DNA from: Ostrinia nubilalis
Taxonomy: Eukaryota > Arthropoda > Insecta > Lepidoptera > Crambidae
Reading direction: 5' to 3'
Length of the DNA: 64,000 nt
Assembly (NCBI RefSeq): GCF_963855985.1
Contig: NC_087105.1
Span: 2,544,501-2,608,500, forward strand
Part shown: positions 24,628-36,861 of the stretch, one piece after another
Position numbering within the stretch: the stretch's first letter is position 1
Layout of the letters: every line of letters starts with the position of its first letter
The notes under the pieces: generated by a model
The model's input: only the letters and a program-made list of their open reading frames with translations
Databases searched by the model: none
Told to the model about the DNA's origin: nothing
Program-made: the position numbers and the translations under genes

Positions 24628-25540
24628 TCTACCGCGGTGTGCCCAGCCTCGCACAGGTGTGTGCTCACCAGATTATCTGGCAAAAACCGATGATTATATT
24701 CGGGAGAAATAATCGCCTGTATAAAGAAAAATGTTTTTATTACTTTCATTTTTCCCTGAAAGCCGTTTTTATTGTATGTTGTGAAACAAATATTTTACAT
24801 CACATTTTTTGCCATTACTAACGTGTTTTTTATTGTAATTGGAACACAAAGTTGCGTTTATTTTTTAACAAATGCAGATTCGTCAGTCACTTCATGATCA
24901 GGTCAAGTCACCTAGTCTCCACTGCAAGAGCACAACCCTCTGTAATTCACAAGTTACCAGTACTTCTCACGTTGGCCAGACGGGTTGAGGAGGCCTGATG
25001 TTCGCATATTTGTCCCGTAGTCTCTTACATCATCGTTGGTTACGGCTAAAGCTAAGGGCACAACCGACGTCCTACTCAAAACGACTTATTTGAAAGAGAT
25101 CTGTCAGCTATAATCATACCTATTTGAACACACCCTTCGCAGGTCCACGTCCGCGGTACGACCCAACTTCGTCTTCGTACAGGTGTGTGCTCACCAGATT
25201 AAGGTCGTAGCAGACTTATCAACTCGGAAAGGGATCAATACCGTAACGCCTTTTGCGAACTGTCACCTCCTTTCACGCGTTGTCAACCGCGAGGCATTGA
25301 CGTTACGGTGCGGTTAAGTGTGCGTTGTAGTACCTAAAGATTTCCATTCAAAGAATACTAGCCGCCTCGAGTTGATACGGTTACGATCCCTTTCTGGGTT
25401 GGTAAGTGTGCTACGTCCTTTAATCGGCAAAAACCCGGGTAGCTATTATATCCGGAAGATTTATCGCCTTTCGAAGGGATATTGTTTTTGTTACCTTTAT
25501 TTTTCCCGTAGGCCGTTTTTATTACGTTCTGAAACAAATA
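24628..25540. repeat. Two direct copies of a dispersed repeat, second split by a MITE
   Basis: Copy 1 (about 24628-24800) and copy 2 (about 25140-25200 joined to 25424-25540) share AGGTGTGTGCTCACCAGATT, GGCAAAAACC and ATTTTTCCC...GCCGTTTTTATT. Copy 2 carries a MITE at 25203-25419; copy 1 shows the uninterrupted sequence. A further dispersed repeat lies between them (24897-25020). Confidence 0.65.
25203..25419. mobile_element. 217-bp MITE, TTAA target
   Basis: The inverted ends are GGTCGTAGCAGACTTATCAA and the complement of GGTAAGTGTGCTACGTCC. TTAA lies on both sides (25199-25202 and 25420-25423), which suggests a piggyBac-type insertion. Related copies are at 41941-42122 and 59062-59156. Confidence 0.65.
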
Positions 25541-25636
25541 TTTTATCGAAATTATTTTTTATTATTATTCTTGGTTAAGCTACCTATCATGGTGAGGTAT
25601 AATAATTTTGAATTCAGTTAATAATAATTAAGTAAA

Positions 25637-25805
25637 TAACACGATAGCCGAACGGTGAAGGGGTCGGACGGGCCGACTCGTGATCCGAGGAACGTGGGTT
25701 CGCGTCCCGCCGCGCCGATCGACTATTGTACTGAATAACCACACACACCTGACACAAGGATATTTAGCTTACCACGAGGGGTTAGCAGGATTATTAGTAA
25801 TTTGT
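25637..25805 (+). mobile_element. tRNA-derived SINE
   Basis: The head has A-box-like TAGCCGAACGGTGAAGG and B-box-like GTGGGTTCGCGTCCCGC sequences, followed by an unrelated body. There is no intact cloverleaf, so this is not a tRNA gene. Confidence 0.6.
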
Positions 25806-26964
25806 ATCCACAAATTGCTTCTTAACTACTACTGTTCTTGAGATAAGACTCTTACTTGAGTTTAATTTCATAATGGTTCCAAACCAACGACGTTTAATAC
25901 CTACTTTGAGTAATTGATACTGAAAGCAGTACCTACCATAATTGAAATATACCAATCACAAACTATCAAGTATCAACCAAACGCCCAATAATTCATGAAA
26001 CCATTGTCAAGTCAGCGGGAATTTAATAACTACACTGACGGGCTATACATCAACGTCACAAAGTTGTTCCGTTGACAATCATTTGCAAGTTGTCCGCAGA
26101 GTGAAATTGAATTTGCCGTGATATAAACATCAAAATCGTAGAGTAATAAGGTTAGGAGATACCTAATTTTTATAAAAACCATATTATGCTCCCACAGAGA
26201 CGTCCGGTTTTTTTTTGCAGAAACTGTTTTTTGCAGAATCCCGTTTAGTAATATTTAGATAATACATACACGTGTACATGATTTAATATTAACGTTCACA
26301 CGATCATCGCGTATGCAGTATCCCGCAAAAAACCAATACGTTCTGCAATTCGAATTTCAAATACTATGTGTTTACACTACAGTCCACGTGGTTCAGTTTT
26401 GCGCAATCCTGCATTACTGGATCCCGCAAAATTGTATTCCCGTGGGAACGAGCCCTAAAATGTGTTTTCGCAATTTCAATGTTCCTCACGTAACTAGTTT
26501 TTTCCCCGACTAATATAAGGTATAAAGAACTAACGAATAAAATATACCTACCTACTTACCATAAATAAATACATTTGTAGGTAAACAAACAGATTATTTA
26601 TTTATTTATTTCCACACACATTATCACTATCTTTACAGGTACTTAAAACCTAATGCGATAGCATAACTTAATCTAGGTAGGCTTAATAATAACTTAAAAA
26701 CTAACCATACAGTATCTATTTACATTTTATAACTAATAATACCCAAAGCCGTCCTTGTGAATTCACTCAGAGAACACGCAAACACGTCCACTTGTTCCGC
26801 TATCAAGTTAATAGTGTGCAAGGCGCGCGTGAGCGGCGCCTCGCCTATTATGTAAATCACTAACCTTTCATTAAAATTAAAATAAACAGGTGATTTTTTA
26901 ACTCTACTCCTGTATTATAGCTACTTGCAGTATTTTTTATACGATTGTTTGAATTCTAATAACG
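25806..26964. other. Intergenic, no gene recognised
   Basis: It contains a (TATT)n tract near 26592. The short frame at 26313-26513 has no family signal. Confidence 0.5.
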
Positions 26965-26967
26965 TTC

Positions 26968-27063
26968 ATCTTTCATCATCATCATCAATCATCCATAGGA
27001 CGTCCACTGCTGAACACAGGCCTCCCCCAATGATTTCCATAATGGCCGGTTGGTAGCGGCCTT
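26968..27063 (-). mobile_element. RTE LINE stub
   Basis: The minus strand carries the GGGGGAGGCCTGTGTTCAGC region and a (GATGAT)n tail, truncated after the CCGCTACCAACCGGCC block. Confidence 0.65.
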
Positions 27064-27444
27064 CATTAAATCTATTATTTTGTTAAATAAATGTATGGTT
27101 TATTTGCAAATTCAGTCAAAGTCAAAATACTGTAACCCTGTAAATGTTTTTAATAAGGACCTAACTGAATAGACTGCTTAATTACTTACTCGTACTTCAA
27201 AATCTCTAAATCCGTGAATGCCTTCTGAAGGCTTTGTATAAGTTTTGAGGGCAATCATTTGAATTCCACTTGCCTAATGAATCGCGTAATCAATGTGATG
27301 GTGGATTTAGGTTTGTGGAATTAATAACTTGATTTTAGGCTTTAAAGCGTCGGTTTCCTAGATCACACAATCACTATACAGTGGCGGACTTAATGCCAGG
27401 TGACAATTTCTACCAGTCAATCACACGTTTAAGGGCAAGAGTCC

Positions 27445-27592
27445 CCTTTCGATCGTTTCAGCAAAATGACGTCCACTGCTGGACAAAGGCCTCCCCCAAG
27501 GATTTCCATAACGACCGGACTTGCGTTGCCCGCATCCAGGTTCTTCCCGCGACCTTCACCAGATCGTCGGTCCACTTATTATTGGGAGGTCT
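27445..27592 (-). mobile_element. RTE LINE 3' fragment
   Basis: It has the same AAATGACGTCCACTGCTGG family as 7919 and 8528, read on the minus strand and truncated near the RWTDD codons. The adjacent 27597-27670 block is an inverted partner of 7160-7225. Confidence 0.6.
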
Positions 27593-28274
27593 GTACGGCT
27601 AACACGAAAAACTTTCGAGTTCGAATCGTTTGCGTACCTATTCGAATCGCCATCAAAAGATTTAGTAAGAAAACTACAACAGCGCCCTTGTGAACGTGTC
27701 GTAAAGTGAACTTAGTATGAGAAATGGTTGCACAAAACTCATTTTGAGAATCAAAATTTGTCAAGTTATCGTTTAATTCGAAGGTTGATAGAGTATCTAA
27801 TTTTGTCGAATACGCAAACGATTCGAAGACGAAAGTTGTTCATGCTAGAGGTACTGAATGTTGAAGAATTCGAAAAAAAAATTCAAAGAATTAAAAGATA
27901 CATTTTTTATTATAATTTTAAAATTAGATCCCTTTATTAATTTGTTGAGGAATTTTTAAGCAACAAGAACTCAGAATATGTAGGTACAGAGCCTTAAAAA
28001 TTGTGATCAAAATAAAAAATATCCTTTCTCAACGCTAACGATTATGGCGTTTAATTTTTCTTGTAAATAAATACCGACGAAAATACTGAAAAAGAGGTAA
28101 CACCGAAATATTTCCCAAGTGAAATTTGATAAAGTCCTCCGTTAAAATAAAATATGGGTGTATTTCCCGGCTGGCTCACTGACTGGTGGACTGCTATTTT
28201 GGTGACAAGAGGAGCGGAATTTTTAGAAACGCCCAAAAAACTAATATCTCAAGGATTTCTTCGAATGTATCTAT

Positions 28275-29175
28275 TAGGGTGGTCCTTATTCCTACGAAAA
28301 AAATTTTTTTTCTTATATTTTGCGGGGCACCACGTAATTTGAATATACAGGGTGTTAGGTAAATGGGTATATGAGCCGACACTAGCCCATGTTAACATGG
28401 GCATATAAATGGTATGGTGAAGTCAAAAATTTGATATCATCATTTTAGTTTTTTTAATTTTCATACAAAATAAATTTTATTAAACCCGATTTGTATGAAA
28501 ATTAAAATAATTAAAATGAAGATATCAATTTTCTGACTTCACCATACCATTTATATAACCATGTTAACATGGGCTAGTGTCGGCTCATATACCCATTTAC
28601 CTAACACCCTGTATACTTACCATATGAAAGTCTTTCGTTATTTTTTTTTTTATTTTTAAAAGACATTTAGGGGTCGCTACCAAGGTTTGAATTTTAAGTA
28701 AAAACACAAAATCTGTATTTGTTAGATTCATTTATTTTTAGCCAAAGCCAAATAAAAATATTACAAAATTATTGTTGTTGCTATGAACTAAGATATTATG
28801 TACAATGTACATATTTGAATCAATTATTTTTAAGATATAAGAGTTGACTTGTTAGTATCTCGACGCGTCGGTACCATGGTCGGTACAGAAGAGGGGTTGA
28901 GGGGAGAAGGGGACAAGAAGCGATTGTCTATTCTACTATGCGATGTTCATTTGCACGTAAAATGTGATATAAACACTTAAATAAAACATTTATGAAACCA
29001 TGATTTTTGATCTTCAAAGCTTTTTGTAAATATTTTGACAGCTGGTAGCGACCTCTAAATCTTAACCAAAAAAAAAAAACAAAAAAAGCTAACTAATTTC
29101 ATATTTAGAGGTATATAATCGAATGAGAAAGTGCCCCGGGGATAATTCAAAAGTCGAAAAATAAGGACCACCCTA
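28275..29175. mobile_element. 901-bp hAT-like element, perfect 8-bp TSD
   Basis: The ends TAGGGTGGTCCTTATT and AATAAGGACCACCCTA are flanked by GTATCTAT on both sides (28267-28274 and 29176-29183). No transposase frame is seen. A 264-bp palindromic MITE is nested at 28348-28611. Confidence 0.8.
28348..28611. mobile_element. 264-bp palindromic MITE, copy 1 (TA target)
   Basis: The ends CAGGGTGTTAGGTAAATGGG are inverted at the far side and flanked by TA. Nearly the whole element folds into a hairpin of about 110-bp arms. A second copy of exactly 264 bp lies at 54172-54435 with the loop side inverted. A TA target suggests a Tc1/mariner relation. Confidence 0.8.
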
Positions 29176-29427
29176 GTATCTATATTATTATGTTACACAA
29201 GAGCAATACGAGACATGTGAAACAGATGGTTTAAAATCATATAAAAATAGATAAAATAAATACAAGATGCCAAAATTCAAAGACCTTTATGTACGAACGA
29301 CGCTTCGTGATGGTTATTGGTTAATTGTGGCAATATTTTATTTATTTGTTTTAAACAAGCTGCTTGTAGGCTCTAAAAATTTAACTATTTGATGTGCTGT
29401 ACATTATCAATGTGTACCTCGTTGAAC

Positions 29428-29491
29428 TGACGATCTGGTAAAGGTAGTTGTGGAAATCTTTGAGGAAGGCCTTTGTTCAGCAGAGGGCCTT
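29428..29491 (+). mobile_element. Left half of a split RTE LINE fragment
   Basis: DDLVKVV- and EEGLCSAEG-like codons match the family C-terminus up to GTTCAGCAG. The match resumes at 32852-32870 with AGTAGACGTCTTTTGGTTG, after the 3.35-kb element. Confidence 0.55.
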
Positions 29492-30639
29492 GTGTGAGTT
29501 TACATCAAACGCGATCAGTGAGCGCGTTAAAAAATTACAATTAATGTATGACGGACTGTCCAGAGCCCCTAGCGGACACGTTCAAAAATTAAAATGTTCA
29601 TACATATTTTTAAGGCTAGGATTTACCGCCTCGATGCCGTGCATTCGTTTACCTCAGCCCCCGCACAGCTCGCACTGACACTCGCGCTGACACTCGCGCG
29701 ACGCGATGACGCCACAGTGTAAAAACAAGCCGTAAGTTGGATTAAATCGTAATCTTCAAATGGTGAATAAATAAATAATTAAATTGAATATCCTTCGACA
29801 AAATATTTTAACACTGCGCCTCTAGTCTCAAATTACTAAGCAAAGCTTGTACTATGGGATATGAACATACTTAACACGTTGGACGCCACGCGGCTCACCG
29901 GTGAGCCTCGAACAATACAATTTCCATTGTGTCTAGCGTCTCGGCGTTCAATGACTTACATAACATAACATAAATAAATACATTCATATTATGATTAGAA
30001 AACACCCAGCCCGAAACAAACATTATTATAATGTTCATGCACACAAATGTTTGTCAATCAATAATGTCAAATGAAAGATGACAATATTAAAACAAATAAC
30101 AAATTTACCGACAAAAATAGTAAATGATCACAAAAATTTAAACTCCATTTTAATATGAAATACTAATGTTATTTTACATTTTGCTATTCTATTTAAGCAA
30201 ATGACTCTAAATAATAATCATTGTAAATCCAGAAATAGTAAACAATCCTTAAAACAACTTCGTCAAAACAACAAAAGAGGTCGTCTTCTGCCCTTTTAGA
30301 ATTTGTAACTTAGATTCAAGCAGCAAACTTTTAAAATAATTATTAATGGTATCAATTAAAGAACTGTATCGCCATCTAGTTCTATAATTCAGCATCTTTA
30401 AAAATTTGTGAAACATAAGAAATGATGACTCGCCTTATATTCTTTCATCATCAAAAAGTACCTAAAATTATTATCTAATTGAAAATTATGGCAACTGTTT
30501 CCTCATAATTATTTGAAAATATAAGGCAAACATTTTTAAGGTTTACAAAACTATGAAGAGCAGATGTCCCGAAAACCATACAAGATATTTCAAAACTTGA
30601 CTGAAAAAAGTAGTAAATTAAAATGAGTTTTCATTTTGT

Positions 30640-31010
30640 TGCAATAGTCATATCGCTAGGACGCACAGTTATTTATTTGGACAGTTTCTGAGATATAAGC
30701 GAAAAACCCAAAAATGGGACCTTCAAAGGCTGCGATCGAGAACATAAAATCGTATCCAAGACGACCATGAATGCATAGAAGATGACGAGCGCTCTGGGCG
30801 CACCAGCATATCAACAACCGATGAAAATGTGAAAAAAAAAACAGAAAGAAGTGGTTGTGAAACACCATCGAATCACAATCAGGGAAGATGCTGATGATGT
30901 TAGCATATCGTTTGACTCATGCTATGAATATTTTTTGGATTTTCGTCGGTATGAAACACATGGCAACAAAATTTGTTCGAAAATTGCTGAATTTTGAACT
31001 ACAGTGGCGG
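30640..31010 (+). pseudogene. Mariner transposase N-terminal relic
   Basis: Translation in shifting frames gives pieces typical of the mariner transposase DNA-binding half: HECIEDDERSGRTSISTTDE, then NHHRITIREDADDVSISF and KHMATKFVRKLLNFE. Frameshifts break it at least twice. The catalytic D,D34D half is absent. Confidence 0.7.
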
Positions 31011-31865
31011 TTAATTTTTGCTAAAACAATACTGTAACAATGTTCCAAATGGCTGTGTATGACTAGTTTCTATTTCCGTGAATAAAAAAAACTTTAAAGG
31101 GTCATCGTTTTATAGACATAAGTGACATTTAACACGCGTCGCCGATCGATGTAAAGGCTATCTCAAAGATCGTCTTTGAGAAATATTTTGAGAATTGGAA
31201 GAAGCGCTAACACTCGTGTTTAATGTATGATAGGGACTATTTTAAAAGTTTAAATACTAATGTTCCCGTTATTTTTTGAACAAACTATGTACATACATAG
31301 TGTTGCCAGGTCTAAAAACACAAAAGCCGGACTCTGTGCTTCATTTGGCCGGACATTTTACTTTAAAATTAGTGTCATAGCTCACGAAGCACTATCATCA
31401 TCGGTTGCCCAACATCCTGATGTGTGCGCTTGATATTGTTCCGTAGCTCGGCTTTCTTTCGCATAAAAAGCCTAACAAAAGCCGGACAGACTGGACAAGA
31501 CAAGACCGTAAAAAGCCAAACATGTCCAGCTAAATCCGGACACTACCCTATACGTAATTTTAAGGAAATAACATATTTGGATTAACTATTGTGTAAAAAC
31601 TGCAAGGATTCTGGAGGTTTTAAGAGTTGGGGTGAACAGCAGCACTACTTAAGTTGTCGATATAAACAGAAAAACAGGAATATTTGAAAAATTGTGGTCG
31701 TGGTAATGTAAAATATCATAAGGGGTGTCAATTTTCGTCGAATTTCATAATTTATTGTGTAAGTAAAAAAATAATTGAGATAGATTTTTTTCCTTATTTT
31801 TTCTAAAGTAGTCATGACTATGTCCGTCCTGTGGCGTCGGCTTATCCTTGAATTTTGGGACACGT

Positions 31866-31965
31866 TGTATAAATGATCTCATATTAATCACATTTACCAA
31901 ATCATAATTATTTCATAATAACCGGTAATTATTCATAATTTTTATCACATTTACCGTAACATATA
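31866..31965. repeat. Solo end of the GTTACGGTAAATGTGATAA foldback family
   Basis: It matches the right arm of the foldback element at 39281-39738 (TTATTCATAATTTTT, TTACCGTAACAT). Confidence 0.6.
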
Positions 31966-32870
31966 AATCAGGAAGTCAAGTCATAATAAACTTGTTCTTT
32001 ATTTGACGCTTTTTTTGGAATAGTTAGGTGGCATTTAAAAGAAGGCGAATTAGTATATTTTATTTATTTATTTGTTTTATAAAACACACAACAAATTACA
32101 ATTTTCAGAAAAATATTAGAACTTTAGAAGCCTTTTAATATTCCCGTGGCTTAGTTTTAAAATCAAAGGTACGGTATCTAACCGTGGAAAAATAATAATA
32201 ATAAACAAATTTGTTTCTGTATAAAATCAGCCTAAAATATTATTACATCTGAAATGTACTATGTATCATGATTGAAAATTCTTAGCTTTCTCCAGTAATA
32301 CTGATAATATTATACTGTGACTCGCCACCCGCCAGACAGAGGTGATTTTGTCAAAATATTGACAAATCGCGAACTGTCACAGGAATAAAACTGACACGCG
32401 TCCGTCCTCCGTAAGCGCCACCGCGCGACTGATTGAGATTGTCCAAGCTGTCATGGCCGATTTTTTCACATTTTTTCAACATAGTAACTAAATAAGACGC
32501 AATAACAAAAGTTTGAAAAGTTGGCGACCTAGAAAATACAAAGTCCTATCTATTAGTGTATATTTTAAGTGTAAAATGTTAAAAATGAATATATGAGAGT
32601 AAAACAAAAAAGCCGTCGACGTACTTCTTTGGGATTTTTTTTTATCGGACAAACTATGCAATATCGTGTTTTGGAAAAGTTGTCGCCCTAGTTAAAGACA
32701 TGAACTTACCCGTACAATTTTTTGTTTGCTAAAATATCTTTTCATTTAGAAGCTATCTGCAAACAAAATCGGTCAAATATCGACAATTTGGGAAATCATG
32801 GCCTTAACGCACTGACTAGTGAGGACGTTTGATGTAAACTCACACTCGGCTCACAGTAGACGTCTTTTGG

Positions 32871-35580
32871 TTGAACTTACAGAGCAAATGCGATGAATTT
32901 TGATTTTTTTAGAATTTGAGAAAATCTAGTAAAATCGCTCTTCTCATCACAATATGCTACAAGAACGTGACCAACAAGGATAGGCGCCAAAAGCGCCGAT
33001 AAATTGCGTCATCCAGCACTCCTGTTTTGTTTGGAATTCCTTTCTCGTCTAATGGTGTCCTTATGGCTGACTACGGGGACTTTTATTCCTTGTGACAGTC
33101 TTAAGGGAAAATCTCTTGATTTTTCTTTTTCGGGACAAAGATTTTGAAGAAAGTCGTGCGGATTTTCGGTATTTCAGTAAAATGAATAGTTGTCAAATTG
33201 GATATGGTCATCATTATCTTTCAAAATAAAAGTAGCCTATGCTCATCAAAAATAATGGAGGATTCTAATGGTGAAAGAATTTTTCATATTGGATCTTTCC
33301 TCTTTGTAATACTACTAGTTTAGTTATAAAGGTACCTACTCGAAACGGTGGGCTTTCACTTAAAAAAAATATCAATTTCATAAAATACCGAACAGAATAT
33401 CACTGCGGCTATAACCATGATAAATGCGGTTACAGATTCTGGAAGTGAACGATAAATTATTTCGCAGCATAACATTAATAATCGCTTTGAATTACGAACA
33501 GTAAGGCCGTGCTCCTTTATCGAGTGCTTCGTTGTTTACACGCTTTTGTTTTAAACCACAACAGATTATGTGGAAAATCCTTAAAGTCTTTTGTAGTCGT
33601 AATTTTTCTTTCCACGCCTCAATGTTACATAAATGACTGTCAAGGTGAAAAAATAGTTATAGCACAAGCAATTATACCTAAGTAGCTATAACAAGTCATG
33701 GAACAATTTTAATACATAGGTAAATTATACTTATTAATTGCCTACATAATTATTATCTTACGTTGTATTTCATAATTATAATGTAATAGACTCTTCTACA
33801 AATGTCTAATATCATAGTCATCACCTTTTAATGATCATGATCATCCATTTAAAGTGTACTACATAAGTAGGTATAAGAGAAACCTTTGATACCCAACCTA
33901 CCTCTAAATAACTTTCAAGGTAAACCCAACGCAGACAGAACAGCCTTTAAATGAGAAATGACCTACACCTACAGTAGGTACCTACACCCTAACACAATAC
34001 CCTCGGCAATTAACTGCCTCACTGGTGCCATCTGTCTGTAGAACAATAAAACTGTCGGGCACAGTTCCACGCATCCTGGGACTTTCGAACTCGGTGCGAC
34101 AGTTCTGCTAACTTCGCTGTCGATTCTTTGTAAGAAAAAGGGACGTGCTGTGGAAGGCGGACTTTGAAACTTTTAGTTTACAATGTAGTTTTAGAGACAC
34201 TGATGTTTTCTTTAAATCCATAGGTCATAACTAATTATATCATCATCAGTTCATTTAGTCTCCACTGCAGAAGGACGTCTCTCTCTAATTTGCTAGAAGC
34301 AAAAGGGAAGAATTTACCTACACTCTTCACTGTCAGTCAAGTCAGACTTGGAGCCTGATGTTCGCATATTTCTCCCCTATCGCACCTAAAAGAGGTGGTG
34401 GTCTTATTTTACTTTGCTGAAACCACACGACAAAATTATTATGTATTTTATATTACTTTGTCTGTAATGTCGTTAGTTCTGCGATAAAACCGCGTCAAAC
34501 ACTATAGCAATAAAACTAAAGTAAGTACGGCCTACTAGCAGCGATACAAAAGGTCGATACGACTGTCGAGTTGACAATATATTCTGTCTCTTCCCATCTT
34601 GTGTATTTGTCGTAATGTCTCGTTCTCCCGCCAAAATATGTCAAATTCAGACGGGTTCACCCATGACATTGGGTTTGTTTACACACTTGGTATCGCTTCT
34701 CGTTGGCCGTACTTTAAGCATTCAAATCCTGTAGTAATTTTAAAACACACCTTTACTTTTTCGTTCCTACAGGGGTAAACATAACCCTGGTAAGAATACT
34801 CTTGACTTTACTTACTCAGCCAAATGTCAATAAAATCATTTATTCTTTATGTAATTATTCGTGAGTTCCTATTATTAAACTGTATTGTTTAGTTTAGAAT
34901 TATCTAATTCTGACACAGTGACCCAGGAAATATCAAAACAAATTCGTTGCTTACCTAAACTTGGTATCCGTTTGTATTGACTCTATGATAATAATTATCT
35001 TCATTTGTTTAATGGTAGACGAAATAATAAGTTATTAATCAAATATGCCTAACTATAATGATAATGATATTAATAAAGCTGTGGCGAGTTAATCTCCGAT
35101 CCCCAGATGTCCCGGAATTATTATTTTTTCCTTTGACCAAGAAGGTACTTATTTGCAAGCACTTGCATGAGGGGTTATTTGGTTTGTTCATGATAGTTTG
35201 AGGGCCTGCTACCTTCACCACTCACACCAATGTTGCTGCCCTCGCTATCTTTTGGTGACCTATTTAAAATAACCGCGATGTACCTAAGCAGCAGCCACCA
35301 CTTGTTATTATTGTTATCAAGGGAGGCATTTGATGTCATTATTATCAATATTCCAGCAGTTAGACCAAAATCTGCGTGAGCAAAGCCGCTAGCAGTAGCT
35401 AGTCTAAAACAATTCGCCCAAAACCCACAAGCCACCAATGGCGTTAGCACTTTGACCAAAACAGCGAACATTGGACAATGACCACAAATCACCAAACAAA
35501 TATACGGGCGAAGTTGGTAATTGGACTCATTCTTCGTATTAAATCACCCTCAGGGCTGCCGCAAGTGGGCTGAAGAATTC
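32871..35580. other. Intergenic; dispersed repeat copy at 34252-34382
   Basis: No gene recognised. The open frame at 35175-35495 (minus) is 106 codons long, but I cannot place it in a family. It may be LINE debris. Confidence 0.45.
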
Positions 35581-35587
35581 GCGAGTA

Positions 35588-35824
35588 ATGGACAGGCGGC
35601 GACGCATTATCAATTTAGAGGGGTTAGTGGACTCTACATTGTATATACGTCACCACGTCTTGGCAAACGTGGCGTTAGGACGCCAGTCTGCTAGATGGAC
35701 AGATGACTCAAGAAGATTATGGATATCTAGCTGGATGAATAAAGAGGGAGATCGTGCTTTGCTGCGTTCCTTGAGAGGCTTACGGTATATTTTATATCCG
35801 CAATGGAATGTTAGGCTCAAATGA
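35588..35824 (+). pseudogene. Decayed RTE-like LINE C-terminus
   Basis: The 78-codon frame contains SARWTDDSRRLW, SWMN, GDRALLRSLRGL and YPQWN. These follow the order of the RWTDD...WM...DR...L.EA...QWT pattern of the RTE C-terminus. It is diverged and has no tail. Confidence 0.5.
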
Positions 35825-36377
35825 AGTTTACAAATTATGTCTAACTGTCGACATTGGTTTTAATAATAACTTAATTTTTGTATTTTATGCTCTTGACTTA
35901 GAAGTTCTAGGTTTGATTCCCACGTGGGAATGGCTTAGTTAGAGCAAAATCACTGCGTTTGTTTTTCAGTATATTGTAGACTTTACCTACATATTCTCTC
36001 AAAAGTCTTACGGTCGAAAAAGAACTGATTAGGTACTGGAAGATGCCAGGTGGGATCTAACATTGACATAATGCAGAGATCGACTTAACATTTCCAATGC
36101 TAAAATTATTTTTATTGCTAAGTATTGTACGTATTATTGTTTCGTAGCACCCCTAATAGCCTTTGGATTGCGGGAATCGTTTAACGCATTTTGCCGCGTG
36201 CCCGCCGGCAAGTAATGTTATTGTCCAAAAAATTGTGTATATCGCACTTCCCAAGGTCGGTATTGACATTAGAAGGCGATTTACCGCTCAATTCCACTAA
36301 TCGTTTGAACTGATGTCTTAATAAAGATAAGAGTGTTAATTAAAGAATGCATTAAAAGATGAGCATCATCAGGGTTT

Positions 36378-36847
36378 TTTTGTTTTTTTTTTGTTAGAGA
36401 GTGTTATTGGAGTACATGCAATGGTAGTAGTGGAGTACTCCAATAGGCTAGTTTCCTAAAAAAATTTTTTTAGTCCGTCATGTTTAATATCAAAAAATAT
36501 TGGACACATAATATGTTTTTATTTGTCAATCTAACAAATAATTAATAATTCTATGGGCGACGGTAATCACTTACCATCAGGTGATCCGTTTGCTCGTTTG
36601 CCTCCTATCACATAAAAAAAAAAAAAAAAAAAAAAAAAATAATTACATAGTTATGGTGCGTTGAAGTTCCGCACGACGTCACAACGTGCGGCACTTTTAA
36701 GAGGTGTTTCCAAGTTTGTGGAGTCTGGTCATCGCAGGGACAGCGGTCATCTGCGACGATATGGAAACGATGTAGGTATTCCTTAAGATAACCGTGGTTG
36801 GTTAAGACCTGGGTGGTGGCAAAGTCCGGTCGGACGATCTTTATAAA
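36378..36847 (-). mobile_element. 5'-truncated Jockey/I-like LINE with 14-bp TSD
   Basis: CATCATCAGGGTTT flanks it at 36364-36377 and 36848-36861. On the minus strand it reads PDFATTQVLTNHGYLKEYLH, then CPCDD and TWKHLL, the usual C-terminal Cys/His end of Jockey/I/R1-type RTs. A T-run, the common lepidopteran LINE 3' UTR (GGAGGCAAACGAGC, ATCACCTGATGG) and an A-rich tail next to the duplication follow. One insertion explains the whole block. Confidence 0.8.
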
Positions 36848-36861
36848 CATCATCAGGGTTT

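Larger units (their letters stand above)
29492..32845. mobile_element. 3.35-kb element with 20-bp TIRs, inserted in a LINE
   Basis: GTGTGAGTTTACATCAAACG at 29492 is exactly inverted at 32826-32845. The similarity continues weakly inward (CAGTG.GCGTTAA). LINE sequence on both sides supports a single insertion. I find no transposase for the outer ends. Inside are a mariner relic (30640-31010), a solo end of another repeat (31866-31965) and AT-rich filler. The superfamily is unknown and no target duplication is obvious. Confidence 0.55.

Noticed and set aside
25637..25720. Possible tRNA gene
   Set aside because: A- and B-box-like motifs are present but no cloverleaf closes, and the sequence runs into a SINE body. 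The same reasoning applies at 39098-39170, 51643-51716 and 38150-38235.
35175..35495. 106-codon minus-strand frame
   Set aside because: No family pattern, no splice signals, Asn run from an AAT tract. Most likely chance or repeat debris.
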